From Pachypanchax playfairii (lineage: Eukaryota > Chordata > Actinopteri > Cyprinodontiformes > Aplocheilidae): 64,000 nucleotides of DNA. Location of the stretch: positions 773,727 through 837,726 of the forward strand of contig SSNP01000038.1 in the NCBI GenBank assembly GCA_006937955.1, written 5' to 3'. The notes below the pieces were generated by a model, which saw nothing but the letters and a program-made list of their open reading frames with translations, was not told where the DNA came from and searched no databases. Within the stretch, counting starts at the first letter, position 1. Each line of letters begins with the position of its first letter. This document shows, piece after piece, positions 1 to 12,410 of this stretch. A program made the translations under genes and the position numbers.

Positions 1-1304
1 TGTGAATGTGAAGGAGTGGGTTGTTCTGGAAGTCCACACACTGCAGGTAAGTGTTACTCTGTGGGTTTCCACAGATTTAACTCTAACCCTAAAAACTGGA
101 CATGAACACTGGGCTCAGCTGTACGCACCATGATTCTAACACCTCCTTCTCCACAACGCTTTGGAATGAAGATCTTTAAATAAAACAAGTGATAGATTCT
201 TGAGACTGTTGTCCAGTGGCTTCATCCTCTTCCAGTTTTTACAAGTAGCTTGTTTCTTTTTGCTGGAGCTTGTCGTGTCCCTCTAAGTGCTTCATTATTA
301 ATAAATGATGTAGTCCAGGGGTTGCCAACCTTTTTAAAAACTGAGTCATACAGAGACCTACCAGTTATCTCATCTAAACTTCATGCAAACTAAACAAGTT
401 GTTGAGATTTATTTAAAGATATTGTCATTTTTAATCTATATAAATACAATTGGGATTAAAGTGGAACAGCTACAGGATTAAATTATATTTTAGAGTCAGC
501 TCAATGAGTTGTGCTGTTTTTAGAACCGGTCTGTGGGAGACTCATGTGGTCCTTGGGGGGGGGCATCATGTTACTGGCCCCTGATGTGGTTATTTTCTCA
601 TGATAATCTGTGTTGTGTTTCAAACTGTAGAGCAAACTGACAAACTGCTGAGTCATGATGACGTATTTTTATTCTGTGTTATTTGACAATGATGTTTATT
701 TATAATATATAAGCATGTTAATTACATTATCAACATATAAATGTTGTTTCAGTTTAATTTTCTACTTTGAATTTTTTTTAGGAACAGAATCGGTGAACAA
801 TTTACACTTTTTACAAACAGTTAAACTGAAACTCTTATTGTATAACCAGCTGAAACATCTGGAGCATCATGAAACCACATGACCAGAACCGGTGAGCAGG
901 TAGAATCCTGCAACAATCCTCTAAAACTCCAGCAGCTGGTCTCTCTCTACCCAGATGTTTACAGACAGATGTTAGAAGAGGAGAAGATGCTACTGAACTA
1001 ACTTCTGGAGACGAGCTCATATTTCTATGAAATGGTAAAATGTCTCAGTTTGATCATCTGATGTGCTGTTTATAAGATTTATTCAGTTTATATTCTCATG
1101 TCAAACAGTGTCCCAACTTCGTGGAATTTGTAATAAATTGTTTGTCAATATTTCTAGAGTAGGAAAATTCTGGATAAACATTTTTTGCACTGAACCTGCT
1201 GCTTATGAGTGACTTCATGAAGTTTTACTGTAACACAGACTTTAAACTGACAGAGTGAAGAACCGCTCCAGTTCTTTGAAGATGGAACTCAGATGGACTG
1301 ACCT
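1..1304. other. 5' flank, no gene seen
   Basis: AT-rich non-coding DNA upstream of the SorCS exon. I see no splice-bounded coding stretch, no transposase or polymerase similarity, and no long tandem array. The short open frame near 835-1020 (-) has no recognisable domain and is not supported. Confidence 0.5.
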
Positions 1305-1545
1305 GAAAGTCTGTCCCCACCTGATCGGCTCCTGTGCATCTCCGAACTATAAGGGAAACCAGCGCTCACACTCCAAAGCCAGCGTGGTATAATGAGGCAA
1401 CCCGGGAATGCTGGTTTCACTTTACAGCCGGGCTCTGAAAGGTTAGCCCGACCCAATTAATTCTGCTAGTTAAAAAGGTCAGGGCGGCGTGTTAAAGGAC
1501 TTGGGAAAAGCTACAGAAGGGTCTCGGAGTGCCGCCTCATTACCT
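1305..1545. promoter_or_regulatory. Candidate conserved non-coding element
   Basis: This block is clearly richer in G+C and CpG than the DNA on both sides, has no simple repeats and has no sustained reading frame. It contains a CCAATTAATT homeodomain-type core near 1453-1462 and a palindrome-like GGAATGCTGG segment. That texture is typical of deeply conserved enhancers near developmental genes, but conservation cannot be measured from one sequence. It lies about 15 kb upstream of the SorCS start codon. Confidence 0.3.
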
Positions 1546-4157
1546 AAACTTCATCATGCTTCATTATAAAGTCACAGGCATTGTTTAAACATGATTGGTG
1601 TGAAGTTCAGTCCAAATCCAACACAAGCTAAGATTCACTTCAGGTTTTACTATAAACTGGATTAAAGATCATTTAGAGCATTTACTTCATTTCCATTCAG
1701 TCTGTGGTTCGTTTCATAAAAACAGTCTGTTAATCTAAATATTTGTCTTTATTATAATCATAAATTTATTAATAACAAGCTGATATTCATGGGTCTATGG
1801 CTTGTTTTTTCTGATATCCAGGACCTTTTAGGAGGAAGGACTAATTCTCCTTCTGTTTTATTTTTTACATAAAAATGATATTTTACCCTCCATCACTTTA
1901 ATCCAACCTCGTCCACCGCCCCAAAGGTAATAATAGGAGACCAGAAATAACCTTGAATTCACTTGGACAACTTTTCCTTCATTTAACAAGGGTACTTGGT
2001 CCTCACTAAGATACAAGACCCATGTGCTTTGATAGAAATATGAAATATGATGTGTGAAGACACAAAGGCACCAAGAGACACAAGCGGGAATCAGATCAAA
2101 GGCCAGAACCCGAGATAATTAAGACTGATCCTTCAAATACCTGTGAAAATGAATCCATCACTATTCCAGCACAATGAAATCCCTACTGTGCACTCCAGCC
2201 AAGCTCTGTTATCAAAAACTATATTAAAATCAAAATTGCAAAAAAAAAACAGAGAGAGAAAAAAGTTGCTCAAACCGGTTCTCCATCAGAATGTTTTAAC
2301 ATCTGAAAACATGGTTTTTAAAAAGACTTCTGTTAATTATGTTTTTTCAGAAATATTTTAGAAACTTGAGATCTGCAACAAATAACCAGATGAATCAAAT
2401 AAATGCACCTTGTTGTCTCGGAGGTAATAAAGATCAAATCTTCTGGGTTCATTTCTGCAGGTTATTCTCTCAGTTTCAGTCAAACAGGATTATTTTCTTC
2501 TTTTAGCAGGTAACGTTTCTACATGTTTTCATACTGTTGCTTTGAGAGAAGCAATTTGTTTACTGTTACTGCATGAAAAATGATGCTTCATATTCACTGA
2601 CTTGCACCTATAATTTACCAAAGGCATGATGGGTAGTGGGAGGTGGATGCAAACGATACAAAAGTCTATTTTTCTCCATCTACCTGGATAATCTAATATT
2701 CTGTCCCAGTGCGGGATGCAGCTGATTCTAGCAGCTAACATGCTGTTCCTGTAGTTTTCACATATTAACACATACGTTTACTGGAAAGTGACACAACGCC
2801 TCCTTATGATGAGTTTGAGAAAGTAACAGTTTCTGTCCAGGTGAGTAACAATGTGAACAGACTGTTGAATGTCAGAACGTTTACTGCCACAGTTCAGTTG
2901 ATGCTCTTTACAGCTTGTTGGCAGCATCTTGCATTCATATTTATACTCCAGTGGAAATGGGAGGAGCAGCAGTCTGACATCTTTTTTTGCTCAGGTTTTC
3001 TTTGCTTCTTCGTTCAGTTATCACTGAGTTACACACGTTCACTTAAAACCTGCATCCTCAGCCTTTCTGAAAACACTGATCTTCCAAACTGCACGAGCTG
3101 CTTTCGTCCTGTCCTCAAAGGGGGTGGGGGCGTTCAGATGAATCGGCCTATAAAAATTTTGGATGATGGGAAATTGAAAAATGGAAATTCTTACTCCCCC
3201 AGCTTCAGCCGTCTCCTTAACCCAGCTGAGATTTCTACTTTAATCTCCATCTGAGTTGCAGGACTCACGTGAGTTGAAACGGCTTCTAGGTTTCTACATG
3301 AAGAACGTCTCGTTGTGAAGAATGGAGAGCGAATCATTTTATAACTCAAGGGGAACGAGTCTGACGTCACGTAACAGTCCTGATACTGATTTTAAAACCT
3401 TCAGGTTCCTGTAGAATCCAGAAGCAGCTCAGTGAAGCAGCACATGGGGGTTTTCTCCTCACACTGACTTACACATCAATTATTCAAAAACCTTAAAATA
3501 ATGCAGTTTGTCCCTTTTATCATTTAAGCAGGAAAGAGAGACTTGTAAATGAAATGATTAAAAGTTTGATGTTTCAATACTTGTGCAATTAAAATTAAAA
3601 GACTGCAGACAGCTTCAGATAGTATTTACCTCTGGCTGCTTCATTGTAGAAATTGTATTATTCTTATTCATGTTTTAATCCATCTACAGCTTCATAATTT
3701 ATATTTTCTATTCCATTTATGAGGTTGTTAAGGAGCTGTCACTGCATGAGGAGCATCACAGCTGATATTCACCAAATTTTAATGTAACTTTGCTTTATAG
3801 TAAAAAAATAGAAATTAAATAACACCGACCACAATATTCAAGGAGATGAACACAAACTCTGTTTTGTATTATTATAAAGTAACTACAGATGTTCTGCAGA
3901 AAAGTCCTAAATGTTTTTGATTGGAAATCAGACAAATCCCATAAAAACTGCTGCACTGACACAATGTCTCAGAAAGTTTTTAAGGAGCTTAAAATCATCT
4001 CAAATTCTTGTAAATATTCAGTATTTGAGTTTGTTTGGAAACATTTTATAACCTAAACTCAGCAGTAATCAGGAGACACTCACCTGAGGTTACTGATATG
4101 TTGTAAAACTCAGAACCAGCAGCTGCTGATGTCACACGAAACAAAAGAACCGGCAAG
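1546..4157. other. 5' flank, no gene seen
   Basis: AT-rich sequence with scattered short open frames (for example 2143-2361 and 2841-3254, both +) that show no domain, no splice sites in context and no codon bias. Nothing further is supported. Confidence 0.5.
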
Positions 4158-4337
4158 AAACCAGCAGAACCAGAACCGGGGTGAGTTCTGCCTGGACCCG
4201 CTGGGGTCTGAGAGGACAGGAAGGAACCAGTAGAACCAGAACCGGGACGAGTTCTGCCTGGACCCGCTGGGGTCTGAGAGGACGGGAAGGAACCAGCAGA
4301 ACCAGAACCGGGACGAGTTCTGCCTGGTTGTCTTTTT
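4158..4337. repeat. 66-bp minisatellite, about 2.7 copies
   Basis: A GC-rich unit of 66 bp begins at 4158, 4224 and 4290 (AACCAGYAGAACCAGAACCG at the head of each). Copies differ by a few substitutions, and the last is cut short after GTTCTGCCTGG. The period is divisible by three, so open frames appear on the minus strand. No start, stop or domain argues that they are translated. The array lies just upstream of a possible old LTR. Confidence 0.85.
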
Positions 4338-4375
4338 CTTGCAAAGAGAAACAGAGTTAGATTTAATGGTGTCAT

Positions 4376-4822
4376 GTGTCACATGCACCTGTTTGCCTGT
4401 TTTTCTTACGTGATCATCGACCTTGGATCGTACCTGGCTTCACCTTTTGCCGACCCCTTTTAGGACTTACTGAAACGTGGGAATACTTGGACTCTGGACT
4501 TGTTTTGGTCCTCTGACCTCGTCTTGGCCTCGGCCCCTGTCTGTTCTTCTGCTCATTAGATTTATGTGAGTGAACTCTCGTTTGGTCTTCTGGTTTTGAT
4601 TAATGGATTTAGGACTCGTCTGAGTTCCTCTGTGAGTGACCTGGACTGTCTGACCTCTCAATCTGTCCTCCCTCGCTGCCAGGACAGGGTTGCTGCTGCC
4701 TGCGTGTACGTTAGTTTACTCTGTTTAAAGCTTCCTGTTCTTTTAATAAACTGTTTGACTGATTACACTGTCTGTCCTCCAGTTTCACTCAATGAATTCC
4801 ACCTAATTCACCCAAATGTAAC
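4376..4822 (+). mobile_element. Possible degraded solo LTR
   Basis: The stretch starts TGTCACATG, ends ATGTAACA, and contains a TTTAATAAA poly(A)-type signal near 4744-4752. The CT-rich, TGTCTGTCCTCC-like wording around the signal resembles fish Ty3-type LTRs. I find no matching target-site duplication (TCATG before, GGCAG after) and no partner LTR. The boundaries are therefore guesses, and ordinary unique DNA remains possible. Confidence 0.25.
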
Positions 4823-7737
4823 AGGCAGCAATATTAATAATATAAACATGTGGTCAGTATGTCCTCCAGTAGTCTAACACTAAAACAGCATAACTAAAGG
4901 GATGTATCAGGAGAATCTAAGCTAACACCAACCTTATGATTGAGTCTTGTGTCCGTCGGGTGGATTAAAAGTGGAAACTGGTTCCACAGGAGAAGAGTCT
5001 GATGACTGAAAGCAGCAAGTAAACTTTTCTAAGTGATGTTTGGGTCTAATATTTATTTTATTTAGATTTGTTTCTACTAACATTAAAGGACATCGACCCT
5101 CACAAACAGCCATTCAGTGCAGAAGCAGCAGCATTCCCATGCAGACAGTCAGCTCTTTGTTGAGTTTAAAGCTGATACATTTCTGAAGAGATGTTTTCAG
5201 ATTGTTTTGTTTTCACTCGTCCTTCATCTTGTCATTTTACCAACTACAAAACTTTCAGTGCTGTTCTTTGTGAAATGAACTGAAGTCTTAAAGATGTCTG
5301 TATCTGAGCAAACTCTTTGACTTTATTGTTCTGTGATGAACAACACTTAGAAAAAAACAGGATATATTAAAAAGGATCCAGAAAAACCCTGAAACAAATA
5401 GTTCTGATGGAACCCTGAAGTCCATTTTCAATCTCTGAATCCACTCAGTAAACTTCTGTCCTGCTTGTCCCAACCAATCTCACTGTGTCCAACTGTGTAT
5501 TACAATCACAGCAAGGAGCCGTCCAAAAGTTCACAGCTCTGCCCTCGATTTCCAGCCCGAAAACATCTCTGAAGTTTGGTTAAATAATGCCTCCACAGCA
5601 AGAGGCCAGCTTCCTGAACTGCCCTGTTTGCTTTCTGCAAAGTTGTCCATCTAAGAGAGCAGCTGCCTGCTGAGGACCCTGAGGTGTGAAGATGGATATC
5701 CCGATCCAATGACAGGGAAAACAAACCTGTCACTGACCAACACATCAGTGACAACGACAAGGCTCTGACTCAGCCATCGGAGGATCCATTAGCTGCCCCA
5801 GCTGTCAGCCTCTATTTAGAATGAAAACAGCAATCAATACAGCAGCCGTTCACTCTGAGGCCGCTTCTGCAGCTCCAACATGGGAAGCTTCACATCATGT
5901 TCCGTCCTGAAGCTGAAATAATACAAACTTCTCCTCTTCACAGTTCTCTTTGATAAATGAATAATTATTAGGAGTTTATCGGACCCTCATTTATCACATT
6001 AAACAACCCTGTTCAGGGTAGTTTACCTCCTGCTTCAACTTCATGAAGAATCTTACCCGTGTTGTATTCAGACCGCCAGATGGGCCGTTCAACATGCAAT
6101 TAGTGGTCGACTGATAAAGTGATCAGTGAAACTGAATGAGTTTGAGAAGAAAACAGTTTTAGCTTCAGAGCTAAATTTGTTGAAAAATGATCAAGTTTAT
6201 TTCCACTGAAAAGTTTGATTTATTGTTGTGGCTTTAAAAGTCACACTTAAATAATCTGCTCTTATAACAAAACATTTTCTACAGTGTTTCTTTCTCATTC
6301 AACATTTTTGATGAAGATAATTTAATAATTCATATGATAAACTCAGTTTTGTGGATCTACAGCAGCTTAGAGGAACAGTAACAGATCCACAGTAATGTGG
6401 ATCACATGAAGGATTATCTCACTGGTTTGTTCTGATGTTGTTGTGTTTATCATCATGTGACCATCAAACCCATTTCAAAACGACAGTCACTACCAGCTGA
6501 TCTTAGAGAAAACAAACATGGCTGTGACTTGATCAGTTTTACAGATATTAGACTAAACGTTCATGATAAATACAGCGAGTGTTGATCGATCACGTCAGCG
6601 TGTGATATTGCATGAGTTTCTCAACACAAGATGATTTTAGCTTCCAGTTCCATGTGAAAGACGCAGCGTTCCATCCAGGAACGTTGGACCTTCAGTTTTC
6701 TGTGTTTATGTGGAGTGATCCTTCACGTCCTCCAGTACAGAAACACACTGAATAAGGAAGAGTTTCTGAACCCAGAATGTGGAGGCAAGTTCAAAGAGCT
6801 GGTTGACTGTGATTGGCAGGAAATACAGAAGATGTAAGATAGAAACACTTCCTTTGATAAACATCTACAGCAAATTTGAGTTGATATGAAGTTCATGTTC
6901 AGATATTATAGTGACACTCATTAGTGTTAGTCTCATTGCTGATACCTAACAACTGGTTGCTAGGATACAAGAATCAAAAAGTAAATAGTGCTACTTACAG
7001 TACTGATCATGAGATAGTGGTACAATGTGATTAAATCATCTTCTGTGGTGAAGTATTTCTAAGAACCCCTTCAGGTTAGACAGTGTTTATCTTCATCTGT
7101 TGATCAGAACAGAAGTCGACTGTTTGCTTACAGTCTTTAATTAAAATTAAATTAAATTAAATTAAACCAGCAGAAATAAATCCAAAGAAACAGAACGCTG
7201 AATAAACCCGCCCACTTAGAACATAATGAAGGTCTTGTTTTCAGTTCTAAGAACTTTATTGGCAGAACTCTGAAAGGGACTTGAGTCACCGATGTCCTCT
7301 ACACCTAACACTGTACTCACTAAATGACACTCCAAGCAGCTTTACTAATTATATTTGAACAGCAGTAAATGAAGCCTGGCCCGGATAGGAGCATATGTCA
7401 ATCAGTGCCCTACCATCAAAGGAAAAGGTCAATTACAGTTGCGTGTCCAAGGACTCTCTATCATAGTTTGACCTTTTTAGCTTAATGTGCCCGAAAACCC
7501 TCTGGAGTCTCGTCCAAATGTCACATGTTTCCTGACAGAGCTTGATTCCTGAGGCTTTAGAGTATTTACTGTCCTGTGTTGATTCAGTTTGAAAGATTCT
7601 ACAATTACAATCTGTTTATTTATTTATATGTCCACATATTTCACAGAGACTTTGCATGATGAGAATTCATAAATGAGAATGTAAAATGAACAGATAATAA
7701 ACTCTATGCCCCTGGTCTGTATGTACATGTACGTGTA
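4823..7737. other. 5' flank, no gene seen
   Basis: Non-coding AT-rich DNA. A short ATTAA pentamer run lies at 7140-7167. Two segments, about 5770-5900 and 7370-7545, lack simple repeats and have mixed composition suggestive of regulatory DNA, but nothing stronger can be said. Confidence 0.45.
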
Positions 7738-8190
7738 CATCAGAGTACTTTTTGTCACACTTAAATATTTATCAAAAACCTGCTCCTGTTGCTATCAGCT
7801 GACAGCTTCATGTTGCTGTGGAGAAACTCTGGCCCACTCTTCTTTACAGAAATGTTTTAATTCAGGAAGTAATGGCGTGTTTTCCATCATCAAACTGTTC
7901 CATGGAGGTCGTTTTCATCTGGTTTCTCTTTCCTGGTGTTCAGTCATGAACTTTGACCTTTACAGAGGTGCGTGAGACCTGCAGGTCTTTAGATGTTCAG
8001 GGTTTTTTGTGACCTGCCTGATGAGTAGCTGATTCTTGGAGTTATTTTGGAAGGTCTGATACTCCTGAGACGGTTCACCACCGTTCCATGTGTTCTCCTT
8101 TGTGGTTCTCTGGAGTCTCACAACCTTTATAATGACACTAAATGTAAAAAGAAATGAAGTCCATGAAATTAATGACATGCTCACTTAAAA
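7738..8190 (-). pseudogene. Tc1-like transposon remnant, internally deleted
   Basis: Read on the minus strand, 8184-7960 contains a piece resembling the N-terminal helix-turn-helix region of fish Tc1-like transposases, with words such as NTWNGGEPSQEYQTFQNNSK and IRQVTKNPEHLKTCR. At 7860-7805 it is followed directly by the C-terminal end of such a transposase (FKHFCKEEWARVSPQQHE). The catalytic DDE core between them is missing, so the copy cannot make an active transposase. The stretch near 7745-7775 (TTTTTGTCACACTTAAATAT) matches the usual sequence just inside the 3' end. I could not find terminal inverted repeats. Recognition is from memory of the family, without alignment. Confidence 0.75.
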
Positions 8191-9958
8191 AGTGCCGTTG
8201 GGGGGGTGGGGGGTTCCATTGGCTTCTAAAACTAAAACCATGTTAGGTGGAGTAACATGAACAGCATGCACTGTTAAACAGGACATAAAACTAATGATAA
8301 AGTCTGTAAAGCCATTTAGAAAAGGTTTATTAGGGTCAAAGGTCAGATTCTCTGCAGGAGACGAGCTCTCAGTGAGGGGTGGGGTATCATCTGTTTGATG
8401 GTAATATCACACATATCTGTACATGTTTAAACTGTTAAGAAGCATGTAGAATGCAACATGTTCAGCCACTCCGTCCACCAGAGTTACTCCAACACTGGGA
8501 GTTAATCCTGGGATTTAAAAGGGTTGTAAAATTCTGAAAAGTCCAGAACAAATGCTGTGGATATTTAAACATGGGAATAAACTGACTGATAATAAAACAC
8601 TTTCTTATTTGCTGCACCTTTAGCAATCAAACTGAAAAAAAACAGGTTGAGTTGGATGGGAAACAGCTTCCCTACAAACATACATCTCATCTGTAGAGAC
8701 TATACTGTTTTATTGAATCAGAGACGTTCAGAAAGCGCCGGAAGCAGAGCCACTTTATTTATTTTAGTCTCTACATGCTGACTAAGACTACATGATTTTT
8801 TTTTCGTGCTACTTTTTTGGAGGAGCTAGCTTACAAGGAAAACCAATTTAAATAACAACACAAGCTGGCAGCAAAAGCCTCATCAGTTATTATGCAGATA
8901 AAACAGTAGTTAGATGTATGAGCAGCACGGTTGTGATTTATGATGGTAAAATACAGATAAACACCAAGTTTAAACTCTAAAGGAACTTAAATAAGAATAG
9001 AACAAATAGCAACATTACATCATTCAATTTTTATTGTATTGAACATTTAAAACTTGAAATCAGACTTGAGGACCTGGTTTAAATGGTGTCATAATGTTCA
9101 GGAAGAGATTTTAACATTCATCTGTTCAGTAATGGTCTCCAGCTGTTCACTGCTTCCTGGTCCAGAAGTTGTAACAATTTGGATCTGAGAATAATCTGCA
9201 GAAGATTTGTCACAATTTTTACTTTCTCATGTTAGTCAGAGTCGACCCTATTCTCAGCTGGTGAAGGTGTTTAAATGTTCTCACGTCTCCAGACCCAGTC
9301 AGGTTCTACAAGACAGATTATTAGAATTCCTGTAACGAGATTAGAAAGAGAAAAAAGTTTTTAAACGAGGTGCACATTGTCAGGACACGGCCATCATGAT
9401 GTCTTCACATCAACCACCTGCTCCAATCTCCTCATATCCATCCTTTGTTTCTTTGTTTAGTTATCTGCATCATGTCAAATTCAATATTTAAATATTTTAT
9501 ATTTTCATATTTAGAATTGATCAAAAAGTAACAAAATAATGTTACTCTATAATATTCTTTATGGTTGTCAGGGCAAAGTTTAAACCAGCCCAGTTTATGT
9601 GCATCGCTGCAAAAAGAATCACACGAGAAACTAGTAAAAGAATACTAATAAAATACATCTGAGTCTACTGGAAAAATCTGTTTCCATAGAAAAGATAAGC
9701 GTGTGTTCATTATTTAATCTAAAACCACAAGCAGCACAAAGACACGTTCACAAGCAGCTCTGAGTTTCATTCTGTCTGCTGATGGTCCAGACCAGCTGGA
9801 GGCTGAAAGGTAAACAGATCTGAAAGGGTTCAGTCTGATCTGTTGATCTGGGTTCAACTAAGTTTTATACTTTAATGGTACCAAAACTCTGAGAAAAGTC
9901 CAAATATCTGGAGTTTTTAAGTGGTTAATAGAGAAAAGGGACAAATTCAAAATGTAAA
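8191..9958. other. 5' flank, no gene seen
   Basis: AT-rich non-coding DNA between the Tc1-like remnant and the 20-bp minisatellite. A G-rich run sits at 8196-8212. Nothing else is supported. Confidence 0.5.
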
Positions 9959-10441
9959 GTGTATGTGTGTGTTTATTCTTCTTGTTGTGTGTTTATTCTT
10001 CTTGTTGTGTGTTTATTCTTCTCGTTGTGTGTTTATTATTGTTGTTGTGTGTTTATTCTTCTTGTTGTGTGTTTATTCTTCTTGTTGTGTGTTTATTCTT
10101 CTCGTTGTGTGTTTATTCTTCTCGTTGTGTGTTTATTCTTCTTGTTGTGTGTTTTTTCTTCTTGTTGTGTGTTTATTCTTCTTGTTGTGTGTTTTTTCTT
10201 CTTGTTGTGTATTTATTCTTCTTGTTGTGTATTTATTCTTCTTGTTGTGTGTTTTTTCTTCTTGTTGTGTGTTTATTCTTCTTGTTGTGTGTTTNNNNNN
10301 NNNNNNNNNNNNNNNNNNNNNNNNNNNNNNNNNNNNNNNNNNNNNNNNNNNNNNNNNNNNNNNNNNNNNNNNNNNNNNNNNNNNNNNNTTCTTCTTGTTG
10401 TGTGTTTATTCTTCTTGTTGTGTGTTTATTCTTCTTGTTGT
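9959..10441. repeat. 20-bp minisatellite, left part (with assembly gap)
   Basis: Tandem copies of a 20-bp unit, TGTTGTGTGTTTATTCTTCT, with a few recurrent variants (TTTATT/TTTTTT, CTTCTT/CTTCTC, GTGTAT). The array is interrupted by unknown bases at 10295-10388. It continues after the solo LTR at 11299 as the same array in the same register. Because 20 is not a multiple of three and the unit has no stop in any plus frame, all three plus frames stay open. Confidence 0.97.
10295..10388. other. Assembly gap (94 N)
   Basis: A run of 94 N inside the 20-bp minisatellite. The gap probably marks a place where the array could not be assembled, so its true copy number is unknown. Confidence 0.99.
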
Positions 10442-11298
10442 TGTCATGGTTCGTACCAGGTGGGGTTGTTGACGAGCTCTCAAAGTGACCCAAACTCCAG
10501 ACACACACAATGCGAGGAGACAGCGCTCACGGTTAACAGTGTTTATTATATACAGTGCTCCAAGTATTATACACGTAAACAATGAATGTGCTGATGAAAA
10601 CTCAGGACGGGCCTGGTGCGGGACAGGAACGGTCCTGGGGTTGTGAGAGAGAGAGAGGTTAGTGACAGTGGGAGAAACCAGCTGCGGCGTGCGGGGATTG
10701 TGCTCGCTCAACTCACGGTTGTGTGAATGACGTCCGGGCTTGAGGAGAGATCCTAGGATGCTGCCGCAGGGGTGGTGAGCCAAGCTGTCAGTAATCCGTG
10801 TGTGAGATCCGGGTCCGAGTGCTGAGTGCGCAGACGTGACTGCGACAGGGGTGACAGCAGAACGGTGACCGGTGAGGTGTGGACCAGAGGAAGCCAGAGA
10901 CAGACAGGGAGCCAGAGGGAGAGAGCTGGTCGCGTAGCACCGCAACGGAGCTCTAGGAAGTTCCCGCGTTGAGCCAATCCTCACTATGAGCGATTCGATA
11001 TCCACGCTGGAGGTTATGCTGTCAGGGGAGGAGCTCCAGTACAGCAGGCTGAACATAAGGGGAAAAGAAGGCAGGTTAATACTGCGAAACACTCTCTGAT
11101 AAATACTGCTCACTAGCCACTCTGTACCACGTAAAGTTGCGGAACAAACTGGCGTCTGTCTCTTGTTCCTCCTCTGCTTAAGTACCCAGCTCTCCTGAGC
11201 TGGGTAACGATCCACACCTGAGATCAATGATCCTCTGCTGCCACGCCCTGCAAGACAGTTAATTCCACTCACCACCACCAGCAGCAGAGATCCTCACA
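10442..11298 (-). mobile_element. Solo LTR inserted in the minisatellite
   Basis: The 857-bp segment starts TGTCATGGTTC and ends GATCCTCACA, so it has the TG...CA ends of an LTR. It is flanked on both sides by GTTGT (10437-10441 and 11299-11303), a 5-bp target-site duplication. Removing it together with one GTTGT restores an exact 20-bp minisatellite unit. Orientation is inferred as minus: an AATAAA signal lies at 10547-10542 and a TACTTAAGC TATA-like box near 11177 on that strand. It has no internal region and no second LTR, so it is best explained as the solo product of LTR-LTR recombination. A long minus-strand open frame crosses it but ends within the satellite and shows no domain. Confidence 0.85.
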
Positions 11299-12410
11299 GT
11301 TGTGTGTTTATTCTTCTTCTTGTTGTGTGTTTATTCTTCTTGTTGTGTGTTTATTCTTCTTGTTGTGTGTTTATTCTTCTTGTTGTGTGTTTATTCTTCT
11401 TCTTGTTGTGTGTTTATTCTTCTTGTTGTGTGTTTATTCTTCTTGTTGTGTGTTTATTCTTCTTGTTGTGTGTTTATTCTTCTTCTTGTTGTGTGTTTAT
11501 TCTTCTTGTTGTGTGTTTATTCTTCTTGTTGTGTGTTTATTCTTCTTCTTGTGTGTTTATTCTTCTTGTTGTGTGTTTATTCTTCTTATTGTGTGTTTAT
11601 TCTTCTTGTTGTGTGTTTTTTCTTCTTGTTGTGTGTTTATTCTTCTTCTTGTTGTGTATTTATTCTTCTCGTTGTGTGTTTTTTCTTCTTGTTGTGTATT
11701 TATTCTTCTTATTGTGTGTTTTTTTCTTCTTGTTGTGTGTTTATTCTTCTTGTTGTGTGTTTTTTCTTCTTATTGTGTGTTTATTCTTCTTGTTGTGTGT
11801 TTATTCTTCTTGTTGTGTGTTTATTCTTCTCGTTGTGTGTTTATTCTTCGTGTTGTGTGTTTATTCTTCTTGTTGTGTGTTTATTCTTCTCGTTGTGTGT
11901 TTATTCTTCTCGTTGTGTATTTATTCTTCTTGTTGTGTGTTTTTTCTTCTTGTTGTGTGTCTATTCTTCTTGTTGTGTGTTTATTCTTCTCGTTGTGTAT
12001 TTATTCTTCTTGTTGTGTGTTTTTTCTTCTTGTTGTGTGTTTATTCTTCTTGTTGTGTGTTTATTCTTCTCGTTGTGTGTTTATTCTTCTCGTTGTGTGT
12101 TTATTCTTCTCGTTGTGTGTTTATTCTTCTCGTTGTGTATTTATTCTTCTTGTTGTGTGTTTTTTCTTCTTGTTGTGTGTTTTTTCTTCTTGTTGTGTAT
12201 TTATTCTTCTTGTTGTGTGTTTTTTCTTCTTGTTGTGTGTTTATTCTTCTTGTTGTGTGTTTTTTCTTCTTGTTGTGTATTTATTCTTCTTGTTGTGTAT
12301 TTATTCTTCTTGTTGTGTGTTTATTATTGTTGTTGTGTGTTTATTCTTCTTGTTGTGTGTTTATTCTTCTTGTTGTGTGTTTATCCTTTATGTTGTGTGT
12401 TTTTTCTTTT
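11299..12410. repeat. 20-bp minisatellite, right part
   Basis: About 55 copies of the same 20-bp unit as the array left of the solo LTR. Several units carry an extra CTT triplet. Variants with TTTTTTCTTC or GTATTTATT recur in clusters, which suggests that blocks of units were duplicated together. The last units degrade at 12380-12410. The open plus frames would give a Cys/Val/Leu/Phe-rich repeat, which I regard as an accident of the unit. Confidence 0.97.

Noticed and set aside
10406..11278. 290-residue minus-strand frame as a gene
   Set aside because: It lies inside the solo LTR and ends in the satellite. It has no recognisable domain, and LTRs are not usually protein-coding.
9959..12410. 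CRISPR-like array
   Set aside because: Units are contiguous without unique spacers, and the genome is eukaryotic. It is a minisatellite.
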